Shown in pieces: positions 20,500-30,308 of a stretch of 57,542 nt of DNA (positions are counted from its first letter, which is position 1; each line of letters begins with the position of its first letter). The translations under genes and the position numbers were made by a program. The notes under the pieces were generated by a model. It searched no databases and was not told the DNA's origin. It was given only the letters and a program-made list of their open reading frames with translations. The stretch is from contig NZ_JASERU010000020.1 in assembly GCF_030504985.1 (NCBI RefSeq), positions 1 through 57,542 on the forward strand. Reading direction: 5' to 3'. The DNA is from Fulvimonas sp. R45 (GTDB taxonomy: Bacteria; Pseudomonadota; Gammaproteobacteria; Xanthomonadales; Rhodanobacteraceae).

Positions 20500-22494
20500 A
20501 TGCCCAAGTCCCTGCTCGAACAGTTGCCCGAGATCGTCGCCCGCGGGCGACAACAGGCGGAGAAGATCCTGGAGAGCCTGGAAGGGCGGCACCGCGTGGG
20601 CCTGCAGACCCGCGAGTGGGTGCTGCCGTCGCGGGACACCCGCGACACGGACTGGATCGCTGCCGCGAACCGGCAGGCGCATCTGGATGCGGAAGGCGAG
20701 GGCGGTTGGACGAACCGGCTGATCTACGGCGACAACCTGCTGGCGATGGCCGCGCTGCTGGCCGGCGACGAACACACGCCCAGCCTGCGCGGCAAGGTGG
20801 ACCTGATCTATATCGATCCGCCGTTCGATTCCAAGGCCGACTACCGCACCAAGGTCGAGTTGCCCGGTGTGGAACTGGAGCAGCGGCCCACGGTGATCGA
20901 ACAGTTCGCGTATTCCGACACGTGGTCGGATGGGACGGCATCGTATCTGGCGATGATCGTGCCGCGCCTAGTGTTGATGCGGGAGCTACTGTCCGATACG
21001 GGATCGATTTATGTCCATCTGGGCATCCAGGTTAGCCATTACGTGAAAATCGTGATGGACGAAATTTTTGGTAAGGACAATTTCGTCCAGGAAGTCATCT
21101 GGGCTTACGGCTCACCGTCCGGGGGGCGGGCCGCTGGCCCCAAGATGGTCAAGATCCATGAGTACATTGCGCACTATGCGAAGCGCTACGACAACCGGTA
21201 CACCAAGAAGGTGTATCTACCCTACGACGAGAAGTACATCAACGATTGGTTCAAATACACGGATGAAGACGGTCGTCTGTATCAGCGCCGGCAACGCGGC
21301 CGGGATGAAAACGGCGAAGCCATTTGGGAACGTCAGTACTTGGATGAAAGTAAGGGGGTGCCGGCGTCCACCGTCTGGACAGACATCAAGCAGATCTATG
21401 CAGACCCGCGCGCCTATAAGGCCAATCAGGCTAGGCATTCCGAAATCACGGGGTATGAGACCCAGAAGCCGGAACGCCTCCTGGAACGGATCGTCGAGCA
21501 CTCTTGCCCCGAGAGGGGGCTCATAGCTGACTTCAATGGTGGCTCCGGCACCACAGCAGTCGTTGCCGAAAAACTCGGCCGCCGCTGGGTTACCACAGAC
21601 CTGGGCAAGCCCGCCTGCATGATCATGCGCAAACGTCTGATCGACCGGGGCGCAAAGCCGTTCCTGTATCAGGTCATTGGAGACTATCAGGTGGAGGCGG
21701 CCAGAAACGAGCTGGGCCGCCGCTTCCGCGTGGGCGACCTGTCGACCATCGTGCTGTCACTATATGGCGCGTTGCCATTGCCGGTGGAGGAGAGCCCGCT
21801 GCGCAACCTCGGTGCGGTGGTGTTCAACGGCAAGAAGACGCTGGTGCTGGTCGACTCTCCGAACAAGCTCACCGGCGACGCCACGCTGCGCAAGGCGATC
21901 GCCCAGCGCGACAACCTGATGGGCGGCTGGGATCGCGTGGTAGTGCTGGGCTGGAACTTCGAACCGTCCATTGGTCAGAGCATCGCCGCGCTCAACGATG
22001 ACCGGCTGGAAGTGCTGGTGATCCCGCCGGATTTGCTCGACCGCCTGCGCAAGAAGGGCGGCATCGAGAAGCTGCGCGGGCAGGTGCGCTTCTCCAGCCT
22101 GCAGTACCTCACCATCAAGCCCGTACGCCGCCAGCGTAGCGGTGATGGTGAGCAGTTGCAGGTGAAGCTGGACAACTACGTGCTGCTCTCGCCGGAGGCA
22201 ATCAACCTCGACGAGGCCAATCGCGCCAAGCTGCACAGGGTGATGAACGCCGAACCACTGGCGCTGATCGAGTACTGGGCGGTGGACCCGGACTACGACG
22301 GCATGGTGTTCCGCTCGGTGTGGCAGGACTACCGCGGCAATACCGCCAACGACGACGACCCGCTGCGCGTGGTGACCGAAGCGCGCTTCGACGTGCCGGG
22401 CAAGGAGGGTGCGCGCCGCGTCTGCGTGCGCGTGGTGGACGTGTTCGGCTTCGAGGCCGAGGTGGTGCAGGCCGTGGCGGAGTGCGCGCCATGA
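20500..22494 (+). CDS. mod: Type III restriction-modification methyltransferase (Mod)
   Basis: Site-specific adenine methyltransferase of 664 residues, beta class by motif order. The catalytic motif comes first (IDPPFDSKADYR, with Asp106-Pro-Pro-Phe109) and the SAM-binding motif FNGGSGTT comes later (345-352), with the target-recognition region between. A Mod dimer also guides the Res subunit. The ATG at MPKSLLEQLPEIV was chosen because it fits family N-termini; a TTG 48 bases upstream would overlap the operator-like repeats. About 21000-21700 is markedly poorer in G+C than the rest (28, 30 and 33 of 60 in three lines against 41 of 60 at 22021), so the recognition module looks recently exchanged. 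Res follows with a 4-base overlap. Confidence 0.9.
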   Translation: MPKSLLEQLPEIVARGRQQAEKILESLEGRHRVGLQTREWVLPSRDTRDTDWIAAANRQAHLDAEGEGGWTNRLIYGDNLLAMAALLAGDEHTPSLRGKVDLIYIDPPFDSKADYRTKVELPGVELEQRPTVIEQFAYSDTWSDGTASYLAMIVPRLVLMRELLSDTGSIYVHLGIQVSHYVKIVMDEIFGKDNFVQEVIWAYGSPSGGRAAGPKMVKIHEYIAHYAKRYDNRYTKKVYLPYDEKYINDWFKYTDEDGRLYQRRQRGRDENGEAIWERQYLDESKGVPASTVWTDIKQIYADPRAYKANQARHSEITGYETQKPERLLERIVEHSCPERGLIADFNGGSGTTAVVAEKLGRRWVTTDLGKPACMIMRKRLIDRGAKPFLYQVIGDYQVEAARNELGRRFRVGDLSTIVLSLYGALPLPVEESPLRNLGAVVFNGKKTLVLVDSPNKLTGDATLRKAIAQRDNLMGGWDRVVVLGWNFEPSIGQSIAALNDDRLEVLVIPPDLLDRLRKKGGIEKLRGQVRFSSLQYLTIKPVRRQRSGDGEQLQVKLDNYVLLSPEAINLDEANRAKLHRVMNAEPLALIEYWAVDPDYDGMVFRSVWQDYRGNTANDDDPLRVVTEARFDVPGKEGARRVCVRVVDVFGFEAEVVQAVAECAP

Positions 22495-25457
22495 GCCGCG
22501 CCGCATCGACCGACGATCAGCTTGCGCTGGCCAGGGCGCTGACGCAGCGCGCGCAGTCGCTTTGCCTCGGGCTGGAGCATGGCGAGGCGGAAATCCTCGA
22601 GCTGGTCACGCCGACCACGGCGGAGTTGTTGAGCTGGTGGTTCAGCGAGGATGCCTGCCAGTCGCGCGCCTTCAATTTTCACGCCGGGCAACGGCAGGCC
22701 ATCCTCAACACCATCGTGGCGCACGAGGTGCTGGACAGCCCGAATCTCGCCGACCTGTATCGGCAGGTATGCGCGGATGAACTCCTGAAGGGCGACCGGC
22801 TAGCCGAAGTCGGGCAAGGCAAGCACGCGCACCCGAAGTATTGCCTGAAGATGGCCACCGGTACCGGCAAGACCTGGGTGCTGCAGGCGCTGCTGGTCTG
22901 GCAGATGCTGAACCGCACGGCCGCGTTGGTGGGAGGGTTCGACGATCCGCGCTTCACCCGGCATTTCCTGATCGTCGCACCGGGGTTGATCGTGTACGAG
23001 CGCCTGCTGGACGCGTTCCTGGGCAAGGAAGGCGGCGACGGGCAACGGCGCTTCGAGACATCCGACGTGGCGGTCTGCAGCGAGTTGTTCGTGCCGCCGG
23101 CGCATCGCGAGCAGGTCGAGCAGTTCGTGCGCGGCAACGTCTGCACCAAGCAGGAGATCGGGCTGAAGGCGACCGGTGGCGGCATGATCGCCATCACCAA
23201 CTGGCACCTGCTGGTGGATGCCGAGGCGGAAGAAGAACAGCAGGAAGCCGAGGACCCGTCGCTGGCGACGCCCGGCATGGTGGCGGATGCCGCCGCGGTG
23301 GCCTACGACGTTCTGCCGCTGACGCCGGGACGGGCGACGGGCAACAGCCTGGACGTGCTGGATCGCCGCTGGGCGCGCGGCAACGTGCTGGCGTACCTGG
23401 CCGGCCTGCCGAGGTTGATGGTGTTCAACGACGAGGCACACCACATCCACGAACTGAAGCGCGAAGGCGAGGCCGACGAGGTCGAGTGGCAGAAAAGCCT
23501 GTCGCGCATCGCCGCCGGCAAGGGGCGGCATTTCGTGCAGGTGGATTTCTCGGCGACGCCCTACAACGATGTGGGCGGCGGCAAGAAGAAGCGCAAGCTG
23601 TACTTCCCGCACATCGTGGTGGATTTCGACCTGAAGGACGCGATGCGTGCCGGGCTGGTGAAGTCGCTGGTACTGGACAAGCGCAAGGAGATCGGCGCGC
23701 TGCCGCTGGAGTTCAAGGCCGAGCGCGACGAGAACGGCAACCCGGCCCTGTCGGAAGGCCAGCGCGTGATGCTGCGCGCCGGGCTGCACAAGCTGCGCAA
23801 ACTGGAAGCCGATTTCGCGAAGCTCGACCCGACGCGCAAGCCGAAGATGCTGGTGGTGTGCGAGGACACCAAGGTTTCGCCGCTGGTGTCGGACTTCCTG
23901 CGCGACCAGGGCCTGCAGGACGACGACGTGCTCACGGTGGATTCCGGCAAGAAAGAGGAGCTCGGCGAAAAGGAGTGGCAGCGCGTCAGGCAACAGCTGT
24001 TCGACGTGGACCGGCGCGCGCAGCCGCGCGTGATCGTCAGCGTACTGATGCTGCGCGAGGGCTTCGACGTCAACAACATCTGCGTGATCGTCCCGCTGCG
24101 TTCGTCGCAGGCGCAGATCCTGCTGGAGCAGACCATCGGGCGCGGCTTGCGGTTGATGTGGCGCGACCCGGGGCCTGTCCAGGACATCAAGCGCGACAAC
24201 CGCGAGCGTATCAACCGCGGCGAGGAACCGGATTCACTGATCGACATTCTTTCCATCGTCGAGCATCCGGCGTTCCAGAGCTTCTACGACGAACAGCTGG
24301 GCAAGGAGCTGGTGGGCGAAACCGGCGATGATCTGGAAAACAGCGTTGGCGACCTGATTCCGGTGGGGCTGCGGCCGGATCACCAGAAATACGACTTCGC
24401 GATTCCCTTCATCCTGCGCGAGGCGGAGGATACGCTGGAGCACCTGCCGATCGACGTGACCGGCCTGCAACCGTTCGGCGGCATGACGCGCGAGCAGTTG
24501 AGTGCGCTGGTCGGCAAGGGGGATGTATTCACGTCGCACGACCTGCAGAGCAGCACCTTGTTCGGCGACTATCGTGTCGATGGCGCGATCATGGATGTTG
24601 GCGGCTACAACGAATGGCTGTCGAGGCTGACCCGCCGGATCACCCAGGCGCTGAGCCAGCCGCTGCCGGAAGGGCGCAGGGTCGCCGCCCATCTCGCCAA
24701 GCCGTACACCCAAGTTGGTTCGGCGGTGTTGGCCACGGCCATCGACGACTACATCCGCTCGCGGCTGTTCCGGGAGGCGTTCGAGCCCTTTGAGAACGAG
24801 AACTGGCGCCTCCTGATGCTCCAGCCGGTGGTCGATCACGTGGTCAAGGTATTCGCGCTGGCGCTGGTGAAGGCGGAAGACCGCAGCACGAGCGGCGTGG
24901 TGGAGGTGCGCCATCGCCGTCTGTCCGAGGTAAGCCAGTTGCCGATGCGCGCGAGCGCGTCGCTGGAAGTGGAAAAATGCATCTACCTGCGCTTGCCGTA
25001 CCCAAGCCGAAGCGGTGGCCTCGAGCGCGCCTTCATCGAATGGGCCTTGCACGACGCCGGCGTGGCGGCGTTCTGCAAGATCAGCGAGACAAGGCACGAC
25101 TTCGTGCGGCTGCGCTACGTCAAGGACACCGGCATGCCGGCGTTCTACTCGCCGGATTTCCTGGTGCGCACGGCGGATGCCATCTATCTGGTCGAGACCA
25201 AGGCGCAGGACCAGACCAGCCATCCGAACGTGCGGCGCAAGCGCAAGGCCGCGGCAGCCTGGTGCGAGCGCATCAACGCCTTGCCATCGGAGTCGCGCAG
25301 CGGACTGCCCTGGCATTACGCGCTGGTCGGCGAGTCGATCTTCCACGATTGGCGGCAGAATGGCGCGCGGCTCGGCGAACTGCTGGCATATGCGAAGGTG
25401 CGTGAAATGCCGACGGCACAATCCCAGGGCGGCCTGGCTCTGGGCGATGGCGTGTAA
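22491..25457 (+). CDS. res: Type III restriction endonuclease subunit (Res)
   Basis: A 988-residue helicase-nuclease. The N-terminal SF2 motor shows Walker A MATGTGKTW (Lys127), the DEAH-type box NDEAHH (Asp314-His317), motif III FSATPYND, and motif VI region TIGRGLRL. The C-terminal nuclease carries the PD-ExK pattern, with Asp889 in SPDFLV and Glu902/Lys904 in VETKAQ. All motifs are intact, so the system should be active. ATG overlaps the mod stop by 4 bases (ATGA), tying synthesis of Res to Mod. G+C is host-like throughout, unlike the middle of mod. It ends 66 bases before a convergent gene with no clear terminator. Confidence 0.92.
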   Translation: MSRAASTDDQLALARALTQRAQSLCLGLEHGEAEILELVTPTTAELLSWWFSEDACQSRAFNFHAGQRQAILNTIVAHEVLDSPNLADLYRQVCADELLKGDRLAEVGQGKHAHPKYCLKMATGTGKTWVLQALLVWQMLNRTAALVGGFDDPRFTRHFLIVAPGLIVYERLLDAFLGKEGGDGQRRFETSDVAVCSELFVPPAHREQVEQFVRGNVCTKQEIGLKATGGGMIAITNWHLLVDAEAEEEQQEAEDPSLATPGMVADAAAVAYDVLPLTPGRATGNSLDVLDRRWARGNVLAYLAGLPRLMVFNDEAHHIHELKREGEADEVEWQKSLSRIAAGKGRHFVQVDFSATPYNDVGGGKKKRKLYFPHIVVDFDLKDAMRAGLVKSLVLDKRKEIGALPLEFKAERDENGNPALSEGQRVMLRAGLHKLRKLEADFAKLDPTRKPKMLVVCEDTKVSPLVSDFLRDQGLQDDDVLTVDSGKKEELGEKEWQRVRQQLFDVDRRAQPRVIVSVLMLREGFDVNNICVIVPLRSSQAQILLEQTIGRGLRLMWRDPGPVQDIKRDNRERINRGEEPDSLIDILSIVEHPAFQSFYDEQLGKELVGETGDDLENSVGDLIPVGLRPDHQKYDFAIPFILREAEDTLEHLPIDVTGLQPFGGMTREQLSALVGKGDVFTSHDLQSSTLFGDYRVDGAIMDVGGYNEWLSRLTRRITQALSQPLPEGRRVAAHLAKPYTQVGSAVLATAIDDYIRSRLFREAFEPFENENWRLLMLQPVVDHVVKVFALALVKAEDRSTSGVVEVRHRRLSEVSQLPMRASASLEVEKCIYLRLPYPSRSGGLERAFIEWALHDAGVAAFCKISETRHDFVRLRYVKDTGMPAFYSPDFLVRTADAIYLVETKAQDQTSHPNVRRKRKAAAAWCERINALPSESRSGLPWHYALVGESIFHDWRQNGARLGELLAYAKVREMPTAQSQGGLALGDGV

Positions 25458-25523
25458 AGGATCTCGCCGGAAGGCACTCGGGCCGACAGACCAAACGAGA
25501 GTTTCGCTGGCGCATCCATCCCA

Positions 25524-26858
25524 TCACTGTGGGCGAGTGCTGACGGTTCTGTCAGGCAGGTAAGGATTGCGGTCCAGCGCGGCGAGCACGGCCCAGGCCG
25601 TCGCGGCGAGGCACGGTTGGTGGCGGTACCAGGAGTACACCGCGGTGATGCGCGGCGCCGGCGTGGCGTAGAGGAAGCCGCCCGGCGACGCCTGCCGCGC
25701 GATCGAGGCGAACAACGGCTCCGCCCTGGCCCCATCGCCCACCCGGCGGTAGACGAGCGCGGCCTGCGCGGTGCCTTCCGTCCATAGCCCGTCGCGGTCG
25801 TCGGTGAAGTCGAAGCCGCCCTGCACGGCGTTCATGCGTTCGACCCAGGCCAGCGCGCGTCGCCATGGCTTCGGCGCGTCCGGCAGCAGCTGCGCCCAGA
25901 GCTGCACGTCGAGCGCGGATGGCGTGCGGAGCGGCGTCGCGCCATCGGCCGTGGTGCCCATCCAGAAGTGGCCGCTCGCCGCGTCCCATTGCGCGGCGAC
26001 GAAGGCGCGGGCGCGCTGCGCCTGTGCACGCCAGTCGCCGCCCGGTGCGTCGATCCGGTCCAGCCACCCGAACAGTGCGGCGAGGTCGATGTTGTGTTCG
26101 GTCGATTTCCACGCTGCCTTCCTCGGCGCCAGCAGGAAGGATTCGACGCCGCCACTGAATCCGCCCGCGCCGCGCGTATCCAAGGCATGGCCGACCACCC
26201 AGTTGGCCAGGCGTACGGCGGCGTCGCGCCAGCGTGCCTCGCCGGTGGCATCGTGCAGCGCCAGCAAGGCCAGCGCGGCCCAGGCGACATTGCCGCACGA
26301 GCTGCCGTCCTGGTACGCGCCGGCATACTGGCGCGCGGCGTCGACCCAGCGTTTCCGCCCCGCATCCCACCATCCGTTCGGCAGCGGCCGGTCGCCCGCG
26401 ACGACGCCGGCGCGGTAGGCGTCGCGCAGGCGCGTGTCGCGTGTCGCCGCGAGCCGCAGGGCTTCGCCGATGCGTTCGGCCTGCGGGCGCCGGTTGCAGG
26501 CGAGCAGGGCGATGACGGCGAGTGCGTTGTCGTAGGTGAACGCGGCCGAGCGCAGGGAGGGAAGGTCGGGTACGCCCCGCCCGCGCCGGTTGTCGTAGCT
26601 GCGCAGCAGGACCGGGGCCTTGCCCGGCAGTGCGTCGACGCGCGACGCGATGGCGTCGCAGCCGGTCGCCGCGATGGCCTCGATCCTGGTCGCCACGGAA
26701 TGCGCGTGCGCCGGCGGTGTCGCCCGGGCCGGCGGTGTCGCGGGCACGGCAAGCACCAGGCATGCGGCGATTCCGAACAAGGCCGCCATTCCCGATCGAC
26801 CGGCCCGTGGCCGTGGCGAAGCGTCTCGCGGGAATGGCGGCAACGGGGAGATCGCCAT
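25524..26858 (-). CDS. Secreted six-hairpin (alpha/alpha-barrel) glycosidase-like protein, function unknown
   Basis: A 444-residue protein I cannot assign to a family. After an arginine-rich N-terminal stretch there is a hydrophobic export signal (MAALFGIAACLVLAVPA, residues 24-40) and an Ala/Pro linker. The rest looks like repeated helical hairpins rich in Trp, Gly and aromatic residues: NGWWDAGRKRW, SCGNVAWAALALLALHDATG, SGGVESFLLAPRKAAWKSTEHNIDLAALFGWL, GGFDFTDDRDGLWTEGTAQAALVYRRVG and YSWYRHQPCLAATAWAVLAALD. That is the look of alpha/alpha-barrel enzymes acting on sugars; acidic residues such as those in FTDDRDGLWTEG could be catalytic. An ATG at residue 24 is another possible start. It lies 70 bases downstream of the TonB receptor on the same strand, so it probably works on the imported glycan. 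Confidence 0.6.
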   Translation of the reverse strand: MAISPLPPFPRDASPRPRAGRSGMAALFGIAACLVLAVPATPPARATPPAHAHSVATRIEAIAATGCDAIASRVDALPGKAPVLLRSYDNRRGRGVPDLPSLRSAAFTYDNALAVIALLACNRRPQAERIGEALRLAATRDTRLRDAYRAGVVAGDRPLPNGWWDAGRKRWVDAARQYAGAYQDGSSCGNVAWAALALLALHDATGEARWRDAAVRLANWVVGHALDTRGAGGFSGGVESFLLAPRKAAWKSTEHNIDLAALFGWLDRIDAPGGDWRAQAQRARAFVAAQWDAASGHFWMGTTADGATPLRTPSALDVQLWAQLLPDAPKPWRRALAWVERMNAVQGGFDFTDDRDGLWTEGTAQAALVYRRVGDGARAEPLFASIARQASPGGFLYATPAPRITAVYSWYRHQPCLAATAWAVLAALDRNPYLPDRTVSTRPQ

Positions 26859-26928
26859 GCGGTTGTCTCGTCCCGCCGCGGCGCATGGCTGGCATGCGCC
26901 ACGGCGGCGGCTTGCCGGGCGCGCCTCG

Positions 26929-29900
26929 TCAGAAGTCCGCGCGCAGGCTGAGGTTGTAGCGGGTGTCGTCGCGGAAGAAGCCCTTCGGCACGGACAGGCC
27001 GTCGGTGTTGACGATCTCGCGGGTCTTGAACGTCGAGTTCAGCAGGTTGGCCACCTGCAGCGCGACCTTGACGTGGTCGTTGAGCGCGTAGATCACCGAA
27101 CCGTCCAGCCGGCCCTGGGCGTCGGCCATGACCGGCAGGAACGGATAGTCCGCGCCCTGGCCCGAGATCAGGAACTGCGAGCGCCAGTTCCAGGCCAGCC
27201 GCGCCGACCACGGGCCTTTCTCGTAGTAGGCGGTGAAGTTGAAGGTGTCGCGGGACAGCTCGGACGGCGGCAGCTTCTTCTGGTTGATGCACTGCGTGGG
27301 TGCCACGTAGCCGCTGGGGCAGTAGTCGACTGCGCCGAAGCCGAGCCCGTGCGGCTTGATGTAGGTGTAGTTCATCTGCGTGCCGAAGCCGGACAGCCAG
27401 CCGGGCAGGAAGTCGTACTTCTGCTGGTAGGCCACCTCCACGCCGCCCACGCTGCCCTTCTGGTCGAGGTTGGCCAGGCCCGCGGTGTACTGCTCGGGAT
27501 AGGTCACTCCGTTGTTGGTGACCGTGGTATCGACGACGCTGGTGATGTACTGGATGGTGTGGTTCAGCTGCTTCCAGAACAGCATGCCGGTGAGCGAGCC
27601 GGCGTTGCCGAAGTACCACTCCTGGGTCAGGTCGAAGTTGTGCGCCGTGATGGGCTTGAGATAGGGGTTCGCGCCGGAATAGCCGTTCCCCACCGTCGGC
27701 ACGGTGCTGCCGTTGGTGCCGTAGGGCAGCAGTCCGCCGACCGATTGCCCTGCCTGCAGCTGGACCAGCGATGGCCGGTAGATCGACTTGGAGAAGGCGA
27801 AGCGGGTGATCAGGTCGTCGGTCCAGCCGATCGCCAGGTTGAAGCTGGGCAGCCAGTTGCCGTAGGCGTTGCTGGCCGTGATCGGGGTGAACGCGCCGTT
27901 GGCGAAGTTCATGTAGTCCTGCTGCTGCGCCGGCGTCAGCGCGCAGAACGTGCCCGGCTGCGGCGCCGGTCCGTTTGCGCCCGAGTTGCAGTACTGCGCG
28001 ACGGTCTGTCCGTTGAGGGTCTGCGCCATGTTCGGCAGGATCAGGTAGCCCGAGGCGTCGTCCTGGGTATGGATGTAGCGCAGGCCGACATTGCCGCTGA
28101 TCTGCAGGCCGCTGAGGAAATCCATGTTGTTGTTGCCGAAGTTCAGGCGCACGTACGTGGCGTTGGTCTTCTCCCTGTTGGAGGCGATTTCCTGCGGCAG
28201 GTAGTACGTGCCCGGCACGAACCGGTCGCCCGCGACGTACTGCTCGCGGTCGTAGTTGGTGTAGTAGGGTCCGACGGCCCCCGGGGTGGTGGCCAGCCAC
28301 TGCTGGTTGATCCGCTTGATGGCGGCGGCGGCCTGCCAGAACTGGGTGAGCGGGTTCAGGTTGAAGTAGGGCACGACGACGCCGAAGTCGCCATGGTCGA
28401 AGGCTGGCAGGTCGACGTGGTACGGGGCCACGTCGGCGGGCGTGTCGGCGGCGGTGATCGGGGCTATCCCCGGGCTCGGCGTGCTGATGGGCACGTAGTT
28501 GAACGCCGAGCTTCGCACCGTTTCGCTCTGGTCGGTATGCCGGAAACCGAACTGGAGGTCGTTCAGCGGGCCGCTGTCCACGTCGAAGCTGCCGTCCAGG
28601 CGGAAGGCGCGCTGGTTGCCCCAGGAATACCGCTGGCTGTCCTGTGCCGCCGCCCAGTAGGTGTTGGCGGGGTTGGCGAAGTACTGGGCCGTGGTTTCGT
28701 TGGGGTCCGGCGACAGCAGCTTGACCGTGGGCACGTTGTCGCCGTGCGTGGCGAGGTACCAATTGGCGTTGGTCAGCTGGCGGATGTAGTAGTAGGCGTA
28801 CTTGTACTGGGAGTGCGTATCCTGCGCGTCGAGGCTCAGGTGCAACCGGTCGTTGACGTTCCACTTCAGGTTGAAGCTGTAGTCGTTGGTGACGTAGCGG
28901 CTGCGGTAGCCGGTGCTGTCGAACTGGGTCGGCAGGCCGCCGTACCGGGACGGGTAGCTGTAGTCGCTGGGCAGCGCCGTGACGATGCCGGACTGGAACA
29001 CGCCGCGCGAGTCGAACACGGGCGTGGTGCCCGCCAGCGGGATGTCGCACTGGTTGGGATCCGACCAGGCGCAGCCGTCCGTCGAGGCCTGCAGGGTGTG
29101 CTCGTAGGTGGTTTCGGTGTCCGAGGCGCGGTCCCACTCCAGCGTGGCCTGCCAGGCCTTGTCCGGGCTTTCCCACTGCGCCGCGAGCACGTGGCCGAAG
29201 CGCGTGCTGGTCTGGTCCTGGGTGCGCAGGTCGGCGCCGATCGGCAGGTAGGCGTAGGGGCCGTCGGTGCCTTCCGGCAGGCCGGGGTAGTTGTCGAGCC
29301 GGTTGCCCGGCAGCGTGCAGCCATTGCAGCGGCGCTGGAAGTCGACCAGCGAGATCGCGTTGTCGGCCTGGTCGATGCGGTCGTAGGCCAGGTTGGCGAG
29401 GATGCCGAAGCGGCCGATGCCGGTCGTCCAGTTGTGGCTGAACAGGCCGGCGAACTGCGGCGTGCCGCGCTTGTCGAGGCTGCCCCAGTAGTCACCGACG
29501 GTGAAGGCCGCCTGCGTGTCCTTGTTGCTGTCGAACGGCTTGCGCGTGTGCAGGTCGATCGAGCCGGCGATGCCGCCCTCGATCATGTCGGCCGTCTGGT
29601 TCTTGCTCACCACCACCGCGCCGATCAGCTCCGGCGATACCGTGGAGAAGTTGAGTCCCTGGCCGCCGCCGGCGGAGAACACCTCGCGGCCGTTGAACAG
29701 CGTGCTGGTGTAGGGCAGGCCCTGCAGGCTGATGTCCGAGCCCTGGATGGAGAAGTGGTCCGGGTCGTTGGCGACGCCGAAGGCGCTGACGGCCAGGCCC
29801 GGCACGCGCTGCAGGGCCTCGGTCACCGACAGGTCGGGCAGCGAGCCGGCGTCCTGCGCCGAGATCGCGTCGACCACGGTGTCGGCGTAGCGCTTGATCT

Positions 29901-30183
29901 CCTGCGCCCGGTTCAGGCTGGACGAGAAGCCATTGACGGTCATGCCGCTGAGTTGCGTCACGCTCTTGTCGGTTGCCGGCCTGGAGCCTTTCTGGGCGGC
30001 CGGCTTCGTGTCCTTCTTCGCGGCTTGCGCGGCGGGCGCGTTCTGGTCGCCTGCCGGCGTCGCGGTCTGTGCGGTCTGCGCATGCAGCTGCCCGGCCGCC
30101 AACAGCGTCAGCGCGATCGCGAAGGACAGCCGCTGCGGCTGGTGGGCGTTGCGTGCATGCGAATGCATGGATGGCTTGTTCAC
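26929..30183 (-). CDS. TonB-dependent receptor of the Xanthomonas/Caulobacter type
   Basis: Outer-membrane active transporter of 1084 residues. A signal peptide (LSFAIALTLLAAGQLHAQ) precedes a low-complexity Ala/Gln/Lys linker, then a plug domain (about 95-220) with SLPDLSVTEALQRVPGLAV, IQGSDISLQGLPYTSTLFNGREVF and VVVSKNQTADMIEGGIAGSIDLHTRKPF, then a long beta-barrel ending in the terminal Phe of SLRADF. This subclass imports plant or microbial oligosaccharides. The GTG start is chosen because GGGGAGAG lies 5 bases before it; the ATG 15 bases later is the alternative. Flanking GH3, unassigned barrel protein, LacI and MFS genes mark a carbohydrate-uptake locus. Substrate is unknown, perhaps a beta-glucan. 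Confidence 0.92.
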   Translation of the reverse strand: MNKPSMHSHARNAHQPQRLSFAIALTLLAAGQLHAQTAQTATPAGDQNAPAAQAAKKDTKPAAQKGSRPATDKSVTQLSGMTVNGFSSSLNRAQEIKRYADTVVDAISAQDAGSLPDLSVTEALQRVPGLAVSAFGVANDPDHFSIQGSDISLQGLPYTSTLFNGREVFSAGGGQGLNFSTVSPELIGAVVVSKNQTADMIEGGIAGSIDLHTRKPFDSNKDTQAAFTVGDYWGSLDKRGTPQFAGLFSHNWTTGIGRFGILANLAYDRIDQADNAISLVDFQRRCNGCTLPGNRLDNYPGLPEGTDGPYAYLPIGADLRTQDQTSTRFGHVLAAQWESPDKAWQATLEWDRASDTETTYEHTLQASTDGCAWSDPNQCDIPLAGTTPVFDSRGVFQSGIVTALPSDYSYPSRYGGLPTQFDSTGYRSRYVTNDYSFNLKWNVNDRLHLSLDAQDTHSQYKYAYYYIRQLTNANWYLATHGDNVPTVKLLSPDPNETTAQYFANPANTYWAAAQDSQRYSWGNQRAFRLDGSFDVDSGPLNDLQFGFRHTDQSETVRSSAFNYVPISTPSPGIAPITAADTPADVAPYHVDLPAFDHGDFGVVVPYFNLNPLTQFWQAAAAIKRINQQWLATTPGAVGPYYTNYDREQYVAGDRFVPGTYYLPQEIASNREKTNATYVRLNFGNNNMDFLSGLQISGNVGLRYIHTQDDASGYLILPNMAQTLNGQTVAQYCNSGANGPAPQPGTFCALTPAQQQDYMNFANGAFTPITASNAYGNWLPSFNLAIGWTDDLITRFAFSKSIYRPSLVQLQAGQSVGGLLPYGTNGSTVPTVGNGYSGANPYLKPITAHNFDLTQEWYFGNAGSLTGMLFWKQLNHTIQYITSVVDTTVTNNGVTYPEQYTAGLANLDQKGSVGGVEVAYQQKYDFLPGWLSGFGTQMNYTYIKPHGLGFGAVDYCPSGYVAPTQCINQKKLPPSELSRDTFNFTAYYEKGPWSARLAWNWRSQFLISGQGADYPFLPVMADAQGRLDGSVIYALNDHVKVALQVANLLNSTFKTREIVNTDGLSVPKGFFRDDTRYNLSLRADF

Positions 30184-30308
30184 TTCTGCTCTCCCCGGAT
30201 GTTCAGTGAATACTCGACCGTTGCGGTCTCGTCCCTCGGCTTTCCGCTCTTCTGTTTTTCTGCAAATCCAGGCCATGCCTTTGCCGCGGCAGCCTGCGGG
30301 AAGCGAGG

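Noticed and set aside
19990-25457. A larger phage-defence system (BREX, DISARM, CBASS) around the RM genes
   Set aside because: Only XRE, Mod and Res are present; neighbours are cell-wall recycling and carbohydrate genes.
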